Shown piece by piece: positions 34,199 to 42,639 of a stretch of 64,000 nucleotides of DNA. Location of the stretch: NCBI RefSeq assembly GCF_047324305.1, contig NZ_CP178740.1, forward strand, positions 2,666,001-2,730,000. The letters are read 5' to 3'. The notes beneath the pieces were generated by a model, which worked only from the letters and a program-made list of their open reading frames with translations, ran no database searches and had not been told where the DNA came from. The number at the start of each line of letters is the position of its first letter. Position 1 is the first letter of the stretch. Source of the stretch: Acerihabitans sp047324305. Lineage in GTDB: Bacteria > Pseudomonadota > Gammaproteobacteria > Enterobacterales > Enterobacteriaceae. The position numbers and the translations under genes were made by a program.

Positions 34199-35620
34199 TT
34201 ACGGGTGTTGCTCCGGCGGCGGCGCGGCGTCCTGGCCCGCGTACGTCGCGCCATCGCCGGTCTGCCGCGCCAGCGACGGCACCGGACCTTCTTCCCCCGG
34301 CCGGGGCGGTTGCGCCAGCAGGCGCAGCATAAAGAGCAGCCCGGTGCCGAACACCAGCAGATAAACCATCGCCACGGCGATGGCGGAGGCGATGACCAGG
34401 GCCATGGATACCGGCGAGATCCCCTCATAGGTACGCGTCAGGCCGTAGACCATAAACGGCTGGCGGCCGGCCTCGGTAACCACCCAACCGGCCAGCATGG
34501 CGATAAATCCCGCCGGCGCCAGCGGCACCATGATGCGCTGCAGCCAGCGCGCGCGCCACAGGGCGCCCCGCCAGCGCAACGCCACGCCCGCGATGCCCGC
34601 CAGGGCCATCACCAGCCCCAGGCCCACCATGACGCGAAAGGCGAAAAACACCAGTGGCACCGGCGGGATGTCCTGGGGCGGAAACTCATTCAGGCTTTTA
34701 ATGGTGCCGGTAAGGTTATGGCGCAGATAGAGCGAGCCAAGTCGGGGAATCGACACCTCCCAATGGTTGCGCCGCGCCGTCATGTCCGGCAGCGCGAACA
34801 GCCGCATCGGCTCCCCGGCGCCCGGCGGCGGTCGGTCCCAGTCGCCCTCCATGGCGGCCACTTTTTGCGGCTGGTGGCGCAGGGTATTTTCGCCGTGCAA
34901 ATCCCCGGCGATAATTTGCAAGGGCGCGGCGACGGCCACGGTCCACAGCGCCCAGGAAAACATCACCCGGGCCGCCGGATTGCGGCTGTCGCGCAGCAGA
35001 TGCCGGGCACCGGCTGCCGCCACCATAAACGCGGTGCCAAGTACGGCGGCCAGCAGCATATGCGCCAGCCGATAGCCAAAGGAAGGATTGAAGATAATCG
35101 CCAGCCAGTCCTGCGGGTGGAAACGACCGCCGTCGTCCATCAAAAAACCCGCCGGGGTTTGCATCCAGGAGTTGGCGGAGATAATCCAGAACGCGCTGAA
35201 CAGGGAACCCAGCGCCACCATGCAGGTGGTGAAAAAATGCAGTTTCGGCCCGACCTTCTGCATGCCGAACAGCATAATGCCCATAAAACCGGCTTCCAGG
35301 AAAAACGCCACCAGCACTTCATAAAACATCGGCGGCCCGATAATCGCGCCCGCCCGCGCGGAGAACACCCCCCAGTTGGTGCCGAACTCAAACTCCATCA
35401 CCACCCCGGACACCACGCCCACCGCCACGTTAAGCGCAAAGATCTTGAGCCAATACCGATACAGGTCCAGATAGACCTGGCGCCGCCGCCATAGCCACAG
35501 GCCTTCCAGCGCCGTCAAAAAAAGGGCCAGGCCGATGGTAAAGGCGGCCAGCACGATATGAAAACCTATGGTGAAGGCAAACTGGGCGCGCGCAATCAGC
35601 AGCGCAGAAACGTGTTCCAT
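34199..35620 (-). CDS. Cytochrome bd-type (CioA-like) quinol oxidase subunit I
   Basis: From ATG 35620 (MEHVSALLIARAQFAFTIGFH, AAGGG upstream) the protein has 473 residues. His21 fits the heme b595/d axial ligand and the conserved Met/Arg region and GRQPF motif of the quinol loop are present, but the long insert of E. coli CydA is missing, which is typical of the short Q-loop, cyanide-insensitive CioA group. No small CydX-like gene was identified after subunit II. The genes lie downstream of formate dehydrogenase, suggesting shared use in electron disposal. Confidence 0.93.
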   Translation of the reverse strand: MEHVSALLIARAQFAFTIGFHIVLAAFTIGLALFLTALEGLWLWRRRQVYLDLYRYWLKIFALNVAVGVVSGVVMEFEFGTNWGVFSARAGAIIGPPMFYEVLVAFFLEAGFMGIMLFGMQKVGPKLHFFTTCMVALGSLFSAFWIISANSWMQTPAGFLMDDGGRFHPQDWLAIIFNPSFGYRLAHMLLAAVLGTAFMVAAAGARHLLRDSRNPAARVMFSWALWTVAVAAPLQIIAGDLHGENTLRHQPQKVAAMEGDWDRPPPGAGEPMRLFALPDMTARRNHWEVSIPRLGSLYLRHNLTGTIKSLNEFPPQDIPPVPLVFFAFRVMVGLGLVMALAGIAGVALRWRGALWRARWLQRIMVPLAPAGFIAMLAGWVVTEAGRQPFMVYGLTRTYEGISPVSMALVIASAIAVAMVYLLVFGTGLLFMLRLLAQPPRPGEEGPVPSLARQTGDGATYAGQDAAPPPEQHP

Positions 35621-35657
35621 CGGACCCTTGCTTCGGCAGCAATTGCCGTGTTTGACC

Positions 35658-36143
35658 TCAGGCGTCGCTGGGCTTGCCGGTAAACGAAGAGATGGGTTTA
35701 TCCACCTCTTCATCCATGCGGCGGCTAAAGGCCTTCATGCCGTCGATAAACGGCGTAATCCCCTGCCAGAAGGCGTCGTCGTTAAGCATCTTATACAGTC
35801 CCCGGACTCCCGGCGCATCCTGGGGAGCGTCGTTTCCTTCCCGCGCGCGGCTTATCACATCGACCATATCGCGCACGGCGAACACCATCTTGTAGAATTG
35901 ACCGGGAGGAAAGGTGGATAACGCCATGGCCAGCACCGACAGGTTCTGGATAACGTTCAGCGAGCCTTCCCGGTTGAGCCCGTTGACCAGCACCCGCGCT
36001 ATCTGGTTATTGGCGGCCACCAGGTCGTTGGCCAGGCGCAGCACGCCGTGCTCGTGCAGGGTTTGCAGCAAGCGTTCCAGCTCCTCATGGGCATCCGGCC
36101 CGATTTTCGGAGCCTCCACCGTATAACCGATAGGTTTAGCCAT
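35658..36143 (-). CDS. DUF1641 protein accompanying formate dehydrogenase
   Basis: The 161-residue helical protein contains the DUF1641 core LNVIQNLSVLAMALSTFPPGQFYKMVFAVRDM and GLYKMLNDDAFWQGITPFIDGMKAF. The same family member (YrhD) sits beside the formate dehydrogenase homologue YrhE in Bacillus. It overlaps the dehydrogenase stop by one base, so translation is coupled. The function is unknown; a role as assembly factor or small subunit is inferred from context. Confidence 0.85.
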   Translation of the reverse strand: MAKPIGYTVEAPKIGPDAHEELERLLQTLHEHGVLRLANDLVAANNQIARVLVNGLNREGSLNVIQNLSVLAMALSTFPPGQFYKMVFAVRDMVDVISRAREGNDAPQDAPGVRGLYKMLNDDAFWQGITPFIDGMKAFSRRMDEEVDKPISSFTGKPSDA

Positions 36144-39115
36144 TAGAATTTCTCCGGATGAGGTTCTTGTTCAGGCGGCGGCAGGTAATCGTCGCGCCGC
36201 CATTTCTGCTCCACGGGCACCTTGTCGATGGGGGTACGGGAGCCATAGCGGAAATTATGGCGCGGCAGGGGCGAAACCATGTTCTCCCGGGGCAGTACGG
36301 TAAGTTTAACCGCCAGCTCTTTATAGGCGGGGGTGTTCACATCCGGATCGTGATGCTCGCCGGTCAGGGCGTTAACGCCGTCCTTGCCCAGATGAATGGG
36401 GAGAAACAGGGTATTGCCCTGCACCCGATCGGTAATCACCGCCGGCACCTCGACGGCGCCGCGCCGCGAGGCCAGGCGTAGCCAGGCGCCTTCCTCGATG
36501 CCCCGCTCCGCCGCCAGCCCCGGGCTGATTTCCACAAACCAGTCCGGCGACAGGGAGAGGAGGCGACCTCCGCGTCCGGTCTGGTTGGTGGACTGGAAAT
36601 GCTCCAGCATCCGGCCGTTATTCAGCATTAAATCATATTCGCCGTCCTGCGCCTCGGCGGGTGGCTTCCATTCCAGCGGATAAAGGACGGCTTTGCCGTC
36701 CTCGGTATGGAAACCGTCGGTATACAGCAGCGGCGTGTCGGTACCGTCGGCCTTGACCGGCCAAAGCAGCGATTGCCATCCCGCCAGCCGTTCATAGGTC
36801 ACGCCGGCGAAGACCTTGGCGATACCGGCGGCCTCGGCCATGATCTGCGAAGGATGGGTGTAGCCCCAGGGATGGCCCATCCTGGCCGCCAGGTCGGTGA
36901 GGATGCGCCAGTCCGGCCGGCTATCGCCGAGCGGCGGCATCACTTCATAAAAACGCTGGATGCGGCGCTCGGTATTCACAAACGACCCTTCTTTTTCCAC
37001 GCTCGGACAGCCGGGCAACACCACGTCGGCGAATTCGGCGGTGCGGCTCATAAACAGGTCCTGCACCACCAGAAAATCCAGATTGGTAAAGCCCTCATGC
37101 ACATTGGCGGCATCGGCGTCAGAGAATGCCGTTTCCTCGCCAATCACATACATCGCCTTGATTTTTTTCTCTTTCGCATGTTTCACCATGGTGAAATTAT
37201 CGTCGCCGGCCTTATCGGACAGGCGGTCCGGCGCCACGCCCCAGGCCTTGGCCCATTTGGCGCGCACCTGGGGATCGGTGACCTTTTCATAGCCGGGATA
37301 AAAATCCTTCAGACAGCCGAAATCACTGGCCCCCTGCACGTTATTATGGCCGCGCATCGGGTATCCGCCGGTACCGGGCCGGCCGTAGTTGCCGGTCACC
37401 AGCAGCAGGTTCGACAGCGCCGTGCTGGTATCCGCCCCGTGGCTGTGCTGGGTAATGCCCATCGCCCACAATATGCAGACGGAGGATGCCCGGCCAATCA
37501 TTTCGGCGGCGTCAATCAACTGCCGGCGCGCGATGCCGGTGATCCGCTCGGCGAACGCCAGGGTAAAAGGCGCCAGGGATTGGCGGTACGCGTCCACCTG
37601 GTTTACCCGTGCCGCCAGGAAGTCCGTATCCGCATAGCCATGATCAAACATATAACGCGCCATGGCGGACGCCCAGACCATATCGGTGCTGGAGTTGATG
37701 CGCAGGAATAGATCCGCGCGTTCCGCCATTTCGTGTTTACGCGGATCCACGACAATCAGCCGCTGGCCGCGGTGCTTGCGCGCCGCCTTGAGACGGGCGG
37801 CGATCACCGGATGGTTCTCGGCGGTATTGCTGCCGACGATAATAATCAGCTCGGCCCGTTCCAGATCCTGGATGGAACCGGCGTCGCCGCCATATCCCAC
37901 GGTGCGGAACAGACCCATGGTGGCGGGGTTCTGGCAGTAGCGGGACGAATTGTCGACGCTATTGGTGCCGATAATCAGCCGGGCGATTTTTTGCGTCAGG
38001 TAGGCTTCTTCATTGCTGGCTTTGCTGGAACCGATAAACCCGATGCTTTCGGCGCCGTGGGTATTGCGTATCTCCAGCAGGCGGCGGGCCACCAGATCCA
38101 GCGCTTCATCCCAGCCGGCCTTGCGGAAACGGCCGTTTTCACGAATCAGCGGCGTGGTCAGGCGCGCTTCGCTGTTGACGAAATCCCAGCCGAATTTACC
38201 TTTGACGCAGGTGGAGATGCCGTTGGCCGGCGCATCCACCATCGGCTGCACTTTCAGGATATGCCGGTCACGGGTCCACATTTCAAACGAACAGCCCACG
38301 CCGCAATAGGTGCAGACGGTTTTGGTGCGTTTGATTTCCGGCTGGCGCCAGTGCATATCCATCATGGAGATACCGGTAATGATTTCCGCGCCGGTGGTGT
38401 TCTCGAGGGTTTTGATCATATCGATCAGCGGGCGTTTCAGATCGGGAGACATGGCGGTAAACGGCCCGGCGTCCGGCTGCATGGTTTTTTCCATCAAGGC
38501 GTTGCAGGGACAGACCGTGACGCAGTGACCGCAGCTGACGCAGCTGGAGCCGGCGATTTTTTCACCACCGTCCCACAGTACGCGCGGATGATCCGCGCTG
38601 TAGTCGATACTCAGCGTCTCGTTGACCTCGACGTTCTGGCAGGCGTCCACGCAGCGGCCGCACAGGATGCACTGATCGGGATCGTAGGTGTAAAATAGAT
38701 TGGAATGGTCCTTCGCATACGGCTTGCGCTCGAACTTATAACGCTGGATGGGGATATGCATATCCGCCATGGTGTTGTGCAGGGTACAGTCGCCGGTATT
38801 GTGCTCGCATACCGTGCAATACAGCTCGTGCTTGGCCAGCAGCCGGTCCATGCCCTCGACTTGCGCCGCCCGGGCCTGCGCGCCCCGGCTGTTGAGCACC
38901 ATGCCGTCACGGGTGCGCAAGGTACAGCCGCGCACCAGCTGATGGTCCTGCTCCACCCAACAGACATCGCAGGTTTTCAGCGGGTCCAGCGCCGGGTGAT
39001 AACAGACATGGGGCAGGTTGACGCCCCGCGCGGCCAGGAAATCCACCAGCGGCGTATCCGCTTTGCCGGTCAGCGGCACACCGTCAAAAATAATCGTGCA
39101 GTCTGTCTGGCTCAT
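36143..39115 (-). CDS. Formate dehydrogenase alpha subunit, molybdenum type with N-terminal Fe-S domains
   Basis: The 990-residue protein is a YrhE/FdsA-like formate dehydrogenase. Residues 1-75 are a [2Fe-2S] ferredoxin domain (Cys38, 49, 52, 64), followed by CEHNTGDCTLH and two [4Fe-4S] groups (CILCGRCVDAC and CVSCGHCVTVC), another cluster in CTYCGVGCSFE, then the bis-MGD catalytic domain. The Mo ligand is Cys, not selenocysteine (SRYCQNPA), and the partner His is in MRGHNNVQG. No beta, gamma or diaphorase subunit follows, only the DUF1641 protein, so the electron acceptor is unclear. No Tat signal, hence cytoplasmic. GAGGT precedes the ATG. Confidence 0.92.
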   Translation of the reverse strand: MSQTDCTIIFDGVPLTGKADTPLVDFLAARGVNLPHVCYHPALDPLKTCDVCWVEQDHQLVRGCTLRTRDGMVLNSRGAQARAAQVEGMDRLLAKHELYCTVCEHNTGDCTLHNTMADMHIPIQRYKFERKPYAKDHSNLFYTYDPDQCILCGRCVDACQNVEVNETLSIDYSADHPRVLWDGGEKIAGSSCVSCGHCVTVCPCNALMEKTMQPDAGPFTAMSPDLKRPLIDMIKTLENTTGAEIITGISMMDMHWRQPEIKRTKTVCTYCGVGCSFEMWTRDRHILKVQPMVDAPANGISTCVKGKFGWDFVNSEARLTTPLIRENGRFRKAGWDEALDLVARRLLEIRNTHGAESIGFIGSSKASNEEAYLTQKIARLIIGTNSVDNSSRYCQNPATMGLFRTVGYGGDAGSIQDLERAELIIIVGSNTAENHPVIAARLKAARKHRGQRLIVVDPRKHEMAERADLFLRINSSTDMVWASAMARYMFDHGYADTDFLAARVNQVDAYRQSLAPFTLAFAERITGIARRQLIDAAEMIGRASSVCILWAMGITQHSHGADTSTALSNLLLVTGNYGRPGTGGYPMRGHNNVQGASDFGCLKDFYPGYEKVTDPQVRAKWAKAWGVAPDRLSDKAGDDNFTMVKHAKEKKIKAMYVIGEETAFSDADAANVHEGFTNLDFLVVQDLFMSRTAEFADVVLPGCPSVEKEGSFVNTERRIQRFYEVMPPLGDSRPDWRILTDLAARMGHPWGYTHPSQIMAEAAGIAKVFAGVTYERLAGWQSLLWPVKADGTDTPLLYTDGFHTEDGKAVLYPLEWKPPAEAQDGEYDLMLNNGRMLEHFQSTNQTGRGGRLLSLSPDWFVEISPGLAAERGIEEGAWLRLASRRGAVEVPAVITDRVQGNTLFLPIHLGKDGVNALTGEHHDPDVNTPAYKELAVKLTVLPRENMVSPLPRHNFRYGSRTPIDKVPVEQKWRRDDYLPPPEQEPHPEKF

Positions 39116-39286
39116 CAGGCTACCTCAAATAACAACCACCACCTATCATGTGCATCTTTGCCATGGCGGCCACCAAGATAGTGTTAAAGGTAGTCGTTAA
39201 TGATTGATGCGCAATAGCCACACCGTTTGCAGATTGTTGCTAATTATTAACAGTAAGGACGCAGGTTATTAACATTTACCTGACGG

Positions 39287-40168
39287 CTACAGCCTGAACG
39301 TGCCGTCGATCACGGTGACCGATTGGCCGGCAATCCACGGCACGCCGTCGATAAAGCGCGCGCTGACCTGGCCGTCGCGCCCCAGGACCGTGCCCTGGCG
39401 GACGCGCCAGGACTCGGCAAACGCCGGATTATCAGGAAATCCCTGGGCGTGCAGCAGGCGCGCCAGGCAGGCATTGGCGCTGCCGGTGACCGGATCCTCC
39501 ACCAGGGCGCCCTGTTCCACCAAAAAGGCCCTGACTTCATAATCCGCCGGGCCGTTTGCCTCGTGCAGGCCATATACCGCCAGGCCGTTCGCTTCGCAAC
39601 GCTTGAGCAACCGCTCCAGGGCGACGGCGTCCGGTTGCATCCGCAAACAAGACAGCGCGCTGTCGGCCCGGGCCACCAGCCAGCGGATCCCCATGTCCAC
39701 CACGACCGGCGGAGACCAGGTGACCGTCGTCGCGCCGCCCACGGCGGCGTTAAGCAGGGGGAAATAACTTTCGTTCACCGTATAGATTTTGGCCTCGGGC
39801 GCCTGGAACGCCAGCCATCCGGCGCGGGTGATATCGAGGGCGACCAGGCCCACCCCGCACTCCTGGATGAGTCTATCGGCCGCCTTGGCCCTAAAGCCGC
39901 TTTCCAGCATCGCATGGGCAGTGCCGAGCGTGGGATGGCCGGCAAAAGGCAATTCTCCTGCCGGGGAGAAAATACGCACATGATAATCGGCGCCGGCGGC
40001 CGAAGGCGGCAGGACAAACGTGGTTTCGGATAAATGAGTCCAGCGGGCCACGGCCAGCATCTGTCGATCGGATAAGCCATCGGCATCCAGGATCACCGCC
40101 AGGGGATTGCCCATCAACGCAGTGGCGGTAAACACATCGACCTGTTTAAATCGACGCAGCTCGGTCAT
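39287..40168 (-). CDS. PhzF-family isomerase/epimerase (YddE-like)
   Basis: The 293-residue protein has the diaminopimelate epimerase-like double fold. FKQVDVFTATALMGNPLAV, the catalytic Glu in LSETTFVLPP, the FAGHPTLGTAH turn and LVEDPVTGSANACLA are PhzF signatures; E. coli YddE is 297 residues. No phenazine genes are present, so it is a housekeeping member of unknown substrate. AAGGATGG lies before the ATG. It is monocistronic, 171 bases upstream of fdh on the same strand. Confidence 0.88.
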   Translation of the reverse strand: MTELRRFKQVDVFTATALMGNPLAVILDADGLSDRQMLAVARWTHLSETTFVLPPSAAGADYHVRIFSPAGELPFAGHPTLGTAHAMLESGFRAKAADRLIQECGVGLVALDITRAGWLAFQAPEAKIYTVNESYFPLLNAAVGGATTVTWSPPVVVDMGIRWLVARADSALSCLRMQPDAVALERLLKRCEANGLAVYGLHEANGPADYEVRAFLVEQGALVEDPVTGSANACLARLLHAQGFPDNPAFAESWRVRQGTVLGRDGQVSARFIDGVPWIAGQSVTVIDGTFRL

Positions 40169-40315
40169 AACCCATCCTTTTTAACAGTAAGGCGATTATT
40201 GCCGATTCTGGCGTGGTTGCAGGATAACTGCAAGGACGGTAAGAGGGATATTGCGCTTTGAGATAACCGCCAGGCCAGGGGAGCGGTTAACCCGCCGCCT
40301 CAGCGGACGGGCGGC

Positions 40316-40369
40316 AAAAAAAACTGCGCCGCCAACTGTCAATAAAAGCACCTGACAGTTGGGGCGCAG
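40316..40369 (-). terminator. Intrinsic terminator after the small lipoprotein gene
   Basis: Arms 40324-40341 and 40353-40369 pair over 17 bases with one bulged G and an 11-base loop; reading leftward the hairpin is followed by eight T residues (A8 at 40316-40323 on the plus strand). It lies 35 bases after the lipoprotein stop. Confidence 0.88.
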
Positions 40370-40404
40370 CTCTCAATGGGTTTTATACCAGAGGATCGCA
40401 ACCC

Positions 40405-40548
40405 TTAGCCGCGGCCCGGTCCGCCGCCATGGTGATAACCGCCGCCGCCGCCATGACCGCCGCCGCCGCCCCAAGGAGGTGGCCACAGGCAACCGCTAAG
40501 CGCGGCGCTAAGAACAATAATTCCGACAAATGCTAAAATGCGACGCAT
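40405..40548 (-). CDS. 47-residue Gly/His-rich lipoprotein
   Basis: Translated by hand, this short gene reads MRRILAFVGIIVLSAALSGC followed by LWPPPW, then glycine runs interrupted by His, Tyr-His-His and a C-terminal GPGRG. LSGC is a good lipobox, so after cleavage a 28-residue lipid-anchored tail of mostly Gly with three His remains. GGAGC is well spaced before the ATG and a strong intrinsic terminator follows, so I consider it real. Gly/His-rich small lipoproteins could bind metal, but no function is known to me. Confidence 0.75.
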   Translation of the reverse strand: MRRILAFVGIIVLSAALSGCLWPPPWGGGGGHGGGGGYHHGGGPGRG

Positions 40549-40930
40549 TGTTTTGCTCCATATATTAATAATTACGTTACCGTTAGATGATTATCCATTC
40601 GTTAAAAGGGGTCAACGGCGGCAACCGTAAAGATATTTGGCACAGATGTTTCTATTTGCGTTTATTGCATGGAAGCGTAAATTTGGCGGAAAACGGCAGG
40701 GCTAATTTATTCATTAACATAGGAAAAAGCTTATTTAGGGCTTTTATTTATTTTAATAAAGATATAATTAAGAATATTCCTGACAGAGGATAGCAACGGG
40801 CAGGAGAAAAGAAAGCGTTATTTTGTTACAACGTAAAAAAAAGCGTTTGCGCGATGATATTACGCAAACGCTTTAGGGAAAATAATGAATGGGCCAAGCC
40901 CGGATTTTTTGATGACGCGCCGGTAAAGCG
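40549..40930. other. Gene-free, AT-rich stretch
   Basis: About 380 bases between the small lipoprotein gene and the DUF1471 genes. A 68-codon open frame (40587-40793, rightward) has no ribosome site and no recognisable features and is not called. The stretch ends with the terminator at 40835-40874. Confidence 0.6.
40835..40874 (-). terminator. Intrinsic terminator of the DUF1471 pair
   Basis: AAAGCGTTTGCG (40840-40851) and CGCAAACGCTTT (40863-40874) form a 12-base stem with an 11-base loop; leftward it is followed by a T-run (A-run 40835-40842 on the plus strand). It lies 57 bases after the last DUF1471 stop. Confidence 0.88.
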
Positions 40931-41188
40931 CTATTCATAAACGACCGACGTACTGTGCATATTATTGCGCCCCGACACCGACGTTACCGGATAGGCGCGG
41001 TTATCGACGCGTACGGCGCGTTCACTGCCATGACCGGGCAGGGTAGGCAACCCTGTCCTGGCGCCCACGGTCGTCAATACCACCTGGTGAGGCTCATACC
41101 GGGCGGTATTGATGGTGTCGGCGGCAACACTGCCGAACGACACCATGGCGGCCAGGGCAACGATACCAAGATTAACTTTGTTCATCAT
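40931..41188 (-). CDS. DUF1471 (YhcN/BhsA/McbA family) periplasmic stress protein
   Basis: The 85-residue protein has a signal peptide to SVA-AD and ends with VTSVSGRNNMHSTSVVYE, matching the family end G-x-N-x-x-x-x-T-A-x-VYx. BhsA-family proteins are small secreted or outer-surface proteins induced by stress and affecting biofilm. A second Met at 41185 could be the real start. It lies 10 bases after its paralogue at 41199, so both are one operon ending in the terminator at 40835. Confidence 0.85.
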   Translation of the reverse strand: MMNKVNLGIVALAAMVSFGSVAADTINTARYEPHQVVLTTVGARTGLPTLPGHGSERAVRVDNRAYPVTSVSGRNNMHSTSVVYE

Positions 41189-41198
41189 GGCGCCATCC

Positions 41199-41456
41199 TT
41201 ATTGGTAAATTACCGCCGTGCCATGCAGGTTATTCTGGCCGGTGGTGGAGGTAATCACAAAAGACTTCGCGCCTTCGGCCGAAGCCTTGGCGGACAGCTG
41301 GCTTTCCAGCGAAGACAGGTTGGCGCCGCCGGTGGCGCTGATGACGCCTACCGGCTGCTGACCCGCCGGGGCGGAGGTCGCCAGTTCTGCGGCAAAACTA
41401 CCGAAAGAGACGGCGCTCAGGGCGATGGCGGCGATGGCATATTTTACGTTTTTCAT
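41199..41456 (-). CDS. DUF1471 (BhsA-like) periplasmic stress protein
   Basis: The 85-residue protein has a signal peptide ending at SFA-AE and the full DUF1471 core: PVGVISATGGANLSSLESQL, AEGAKSFVITSTTG, then QNNLHGTAVIYQ. It is the upstream member of a two-gene operon. It is divergent from a TetR regulator with one copy of a repeated operator-like motif about 110 bases upstream; E. coli bhsA is likewise divergent from a TetR gene (comR). Confidence 0.88.
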   Translation of the reverse strand: MKNVKYAIAAIALSAVSFGSFAAELATSAPAGQQPVGVISATGGANLSSLESQLSAKASAEGAKSFVITSTTGQNNLHGTAVIYQ

Positions 41457-41567
41457 AATCTTATCTCTCTATGCATTCTGGTTGCAGGATTTGTGGGTCA
41501 ACGCTATTTGTTAACGTTCGATAAGTAAATACTAGTCCTCCTGGCGGCGTTGATCAACTAAATTTTT

Positions 41568-41580
41568 AATGATCGTTAAT
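41568..41580. promoter_or_regulatory. Operator-like motif, copy 1
   Basis: AATGATCGTTAAT contains the imperfect dyad TAA-N-GATC-N-TTA and is repeated exactly at 41737. Likely binding site for the adjacent TetR protein. Confidence 0.5.
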
Positions 41581-41736
41581 ATAATAGATAAGCCATTGTT
41601 AATAATGAAAAATTTATTTTTATTGTCAACGCTCACTCACTTTGGGTTGGAGAGGCCGCCGCAAGGGAGGAACAGGCATGGCCGCCAAATTTAACATTCT
41701 TTGGGCAATGTGACGAAAGGCACTTGTAATTTTTGT

Positions 41737-41749
41737 AATGATCGTTAAT
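41737..41749. promoter_or_regulatory. Operator-like motif, copy 2
   Basis: Second exact copy of AATGATCGTTAAT, 83 bases before the tetR-type gene start, consistent with autorepression. Confidence 0.5.
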
Positions 41750-41832
41750 TATATAGGTGCCGGCTGATATCCACAAGGACGTTGTGCAAGCGGCAAGATG
41801 CCAGGCATAAAAATGCGATAAGAGAGGATGTT

Positions 41833-42501
41833 ATGAATACCGATCATGTTGCGCCCATACGGAAAGGACGCGGACGCCCAAAACAGTTCGACCGTGACGA
41901 TGCGCTGGATAAAGCGCTGGAACTGTTCTGGCGCCACGGCTACGAAGCGACCTCGCTGACCGATCTGGTGGAGGCCACCGGGGCCAAGGCCCCGACGCTG
42001 TACGGCGAGTTCGGCAATAAGGAAGGCCTGTTCCGCGCGGCGGCCGAACGCTACGTGGCGAAATTCGCCGAACGGGGCAAGGTGCTGCTGGCCGACCCCG
42101 CCTGTACGGCGGCGCAGGCGGTTGAAAATTTCCTGCGCGATACCGCGGCGCTGTACACCGACAAAGATTTGCCCTCGGGCTGCTTTATTATCTGTACGTC
42201 CGCCGCGCTCTCGTCTTCATCCGACGCCGTGGCGAAACTGCTGCGCGCGCGGCACCATTTCCAGGAAAACATGCTGGCGGATTTCCTGCGCGCGCGCCAG
42301 GCCCAGGGAGAATTGCCGGCCGGCACTCATGTGCCCACCCTGGCGAAATACCTGACCTGTATCCTGCAGGGGATGTCGGTGCAGGCCCGTGACGGCGCTA
42401 CCCGCGCGGATCTGGATACCATCGTTACCACGTTGATGAAAGTGTGGCCGACTCTGGCGCGCATCGGCGCGGCCGCCGCCCGGGATACGGCACAGGTTTA
42501 A
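41833..42501 (+). CDS. TetR/AcrR-family transcriptional regulator
   Basis: From ATG 41833 (AGAGG ribosome site) the protein has 222 residues; an earlier frame start at 41782 lacks a ribosome site. The helix-turn-helix GRPKQFDRDDALDKALELFWRHGYEATSLTDLV... with APTLYGEFGNKEGLF is typical TetR. The C-terminal ligand domain (about residues 75-215) is not specific to a known ligand. It is divergent from the DUF1471 pair and probably controls it through the repeated motif. Confidence 0.87.
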   Translation: MNTDHVAPIRKGRGRPKQFDRDDALDKALELFWRHGYEATSLTDLVEATGAKAPTLYGEFGNKEGLFRAAAERYVAKFAERGKVLLADPACTAAQAVENFLRDTAALYTDKDLPSGCFIICTSAALSSSSDAVAKLLRARHHFQENMLADFLRARQAQGELPAGTHVPTLAKYLTCILQGMSVQARDGATRADLDTIVTTLMKVWPTLARIGAAAARDTAQV

Positions 42502-42639
42502 CGGCGCCGCGCCGACCCGGCGCGGCCGAAAAGACAGCGGCGCGACGCAGATAAAGTTGATTCTGCGCAGGGCGCCGGTGTCCTGCGGTACGTAATATGC
42601 GTTTATCAGGTCACGTCGTGGCAATTCCGGACTGGATAA

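Larger units (their letters stand above)
41457..41832. promoter_or_regulatory. Divergent control region of DUF1471 pair and tetR
   Basis: The 376-base region has no gene. It carries two copies of AATGATCGTTAAT (41568-41580 and 41737-41749), each preceded by a T-run, and is otherwise AT-rich. One copy faces each transcript. Confidence 0.65.

Noticed and set aside
34174..34428. N-terminal extension of oxidase subunit II
   Set aside because: It lies inside subunit I and encodes an Arg/Trp-rich shadow; AGGAG supports ATG 34173.
34196..35494. 432-codon open frame on the plus strand
   Set aside because: It is antisense to the quinol oxidase subunit I gene, is rich in His, Gln and Arg, and has no family features.
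40439..40472. GCC-rich run that looks like a microsatellite
   Set aside because: It encodes the glycine runs of the small lipoprotein, so it is explained by coding sequence.
40587..40793. 68-codon frame in a gene-free stretch
   Set aside because: It lacks a ribosome site, signal peptide or known motif, and the AT-rich context makes short frames likely by chance.
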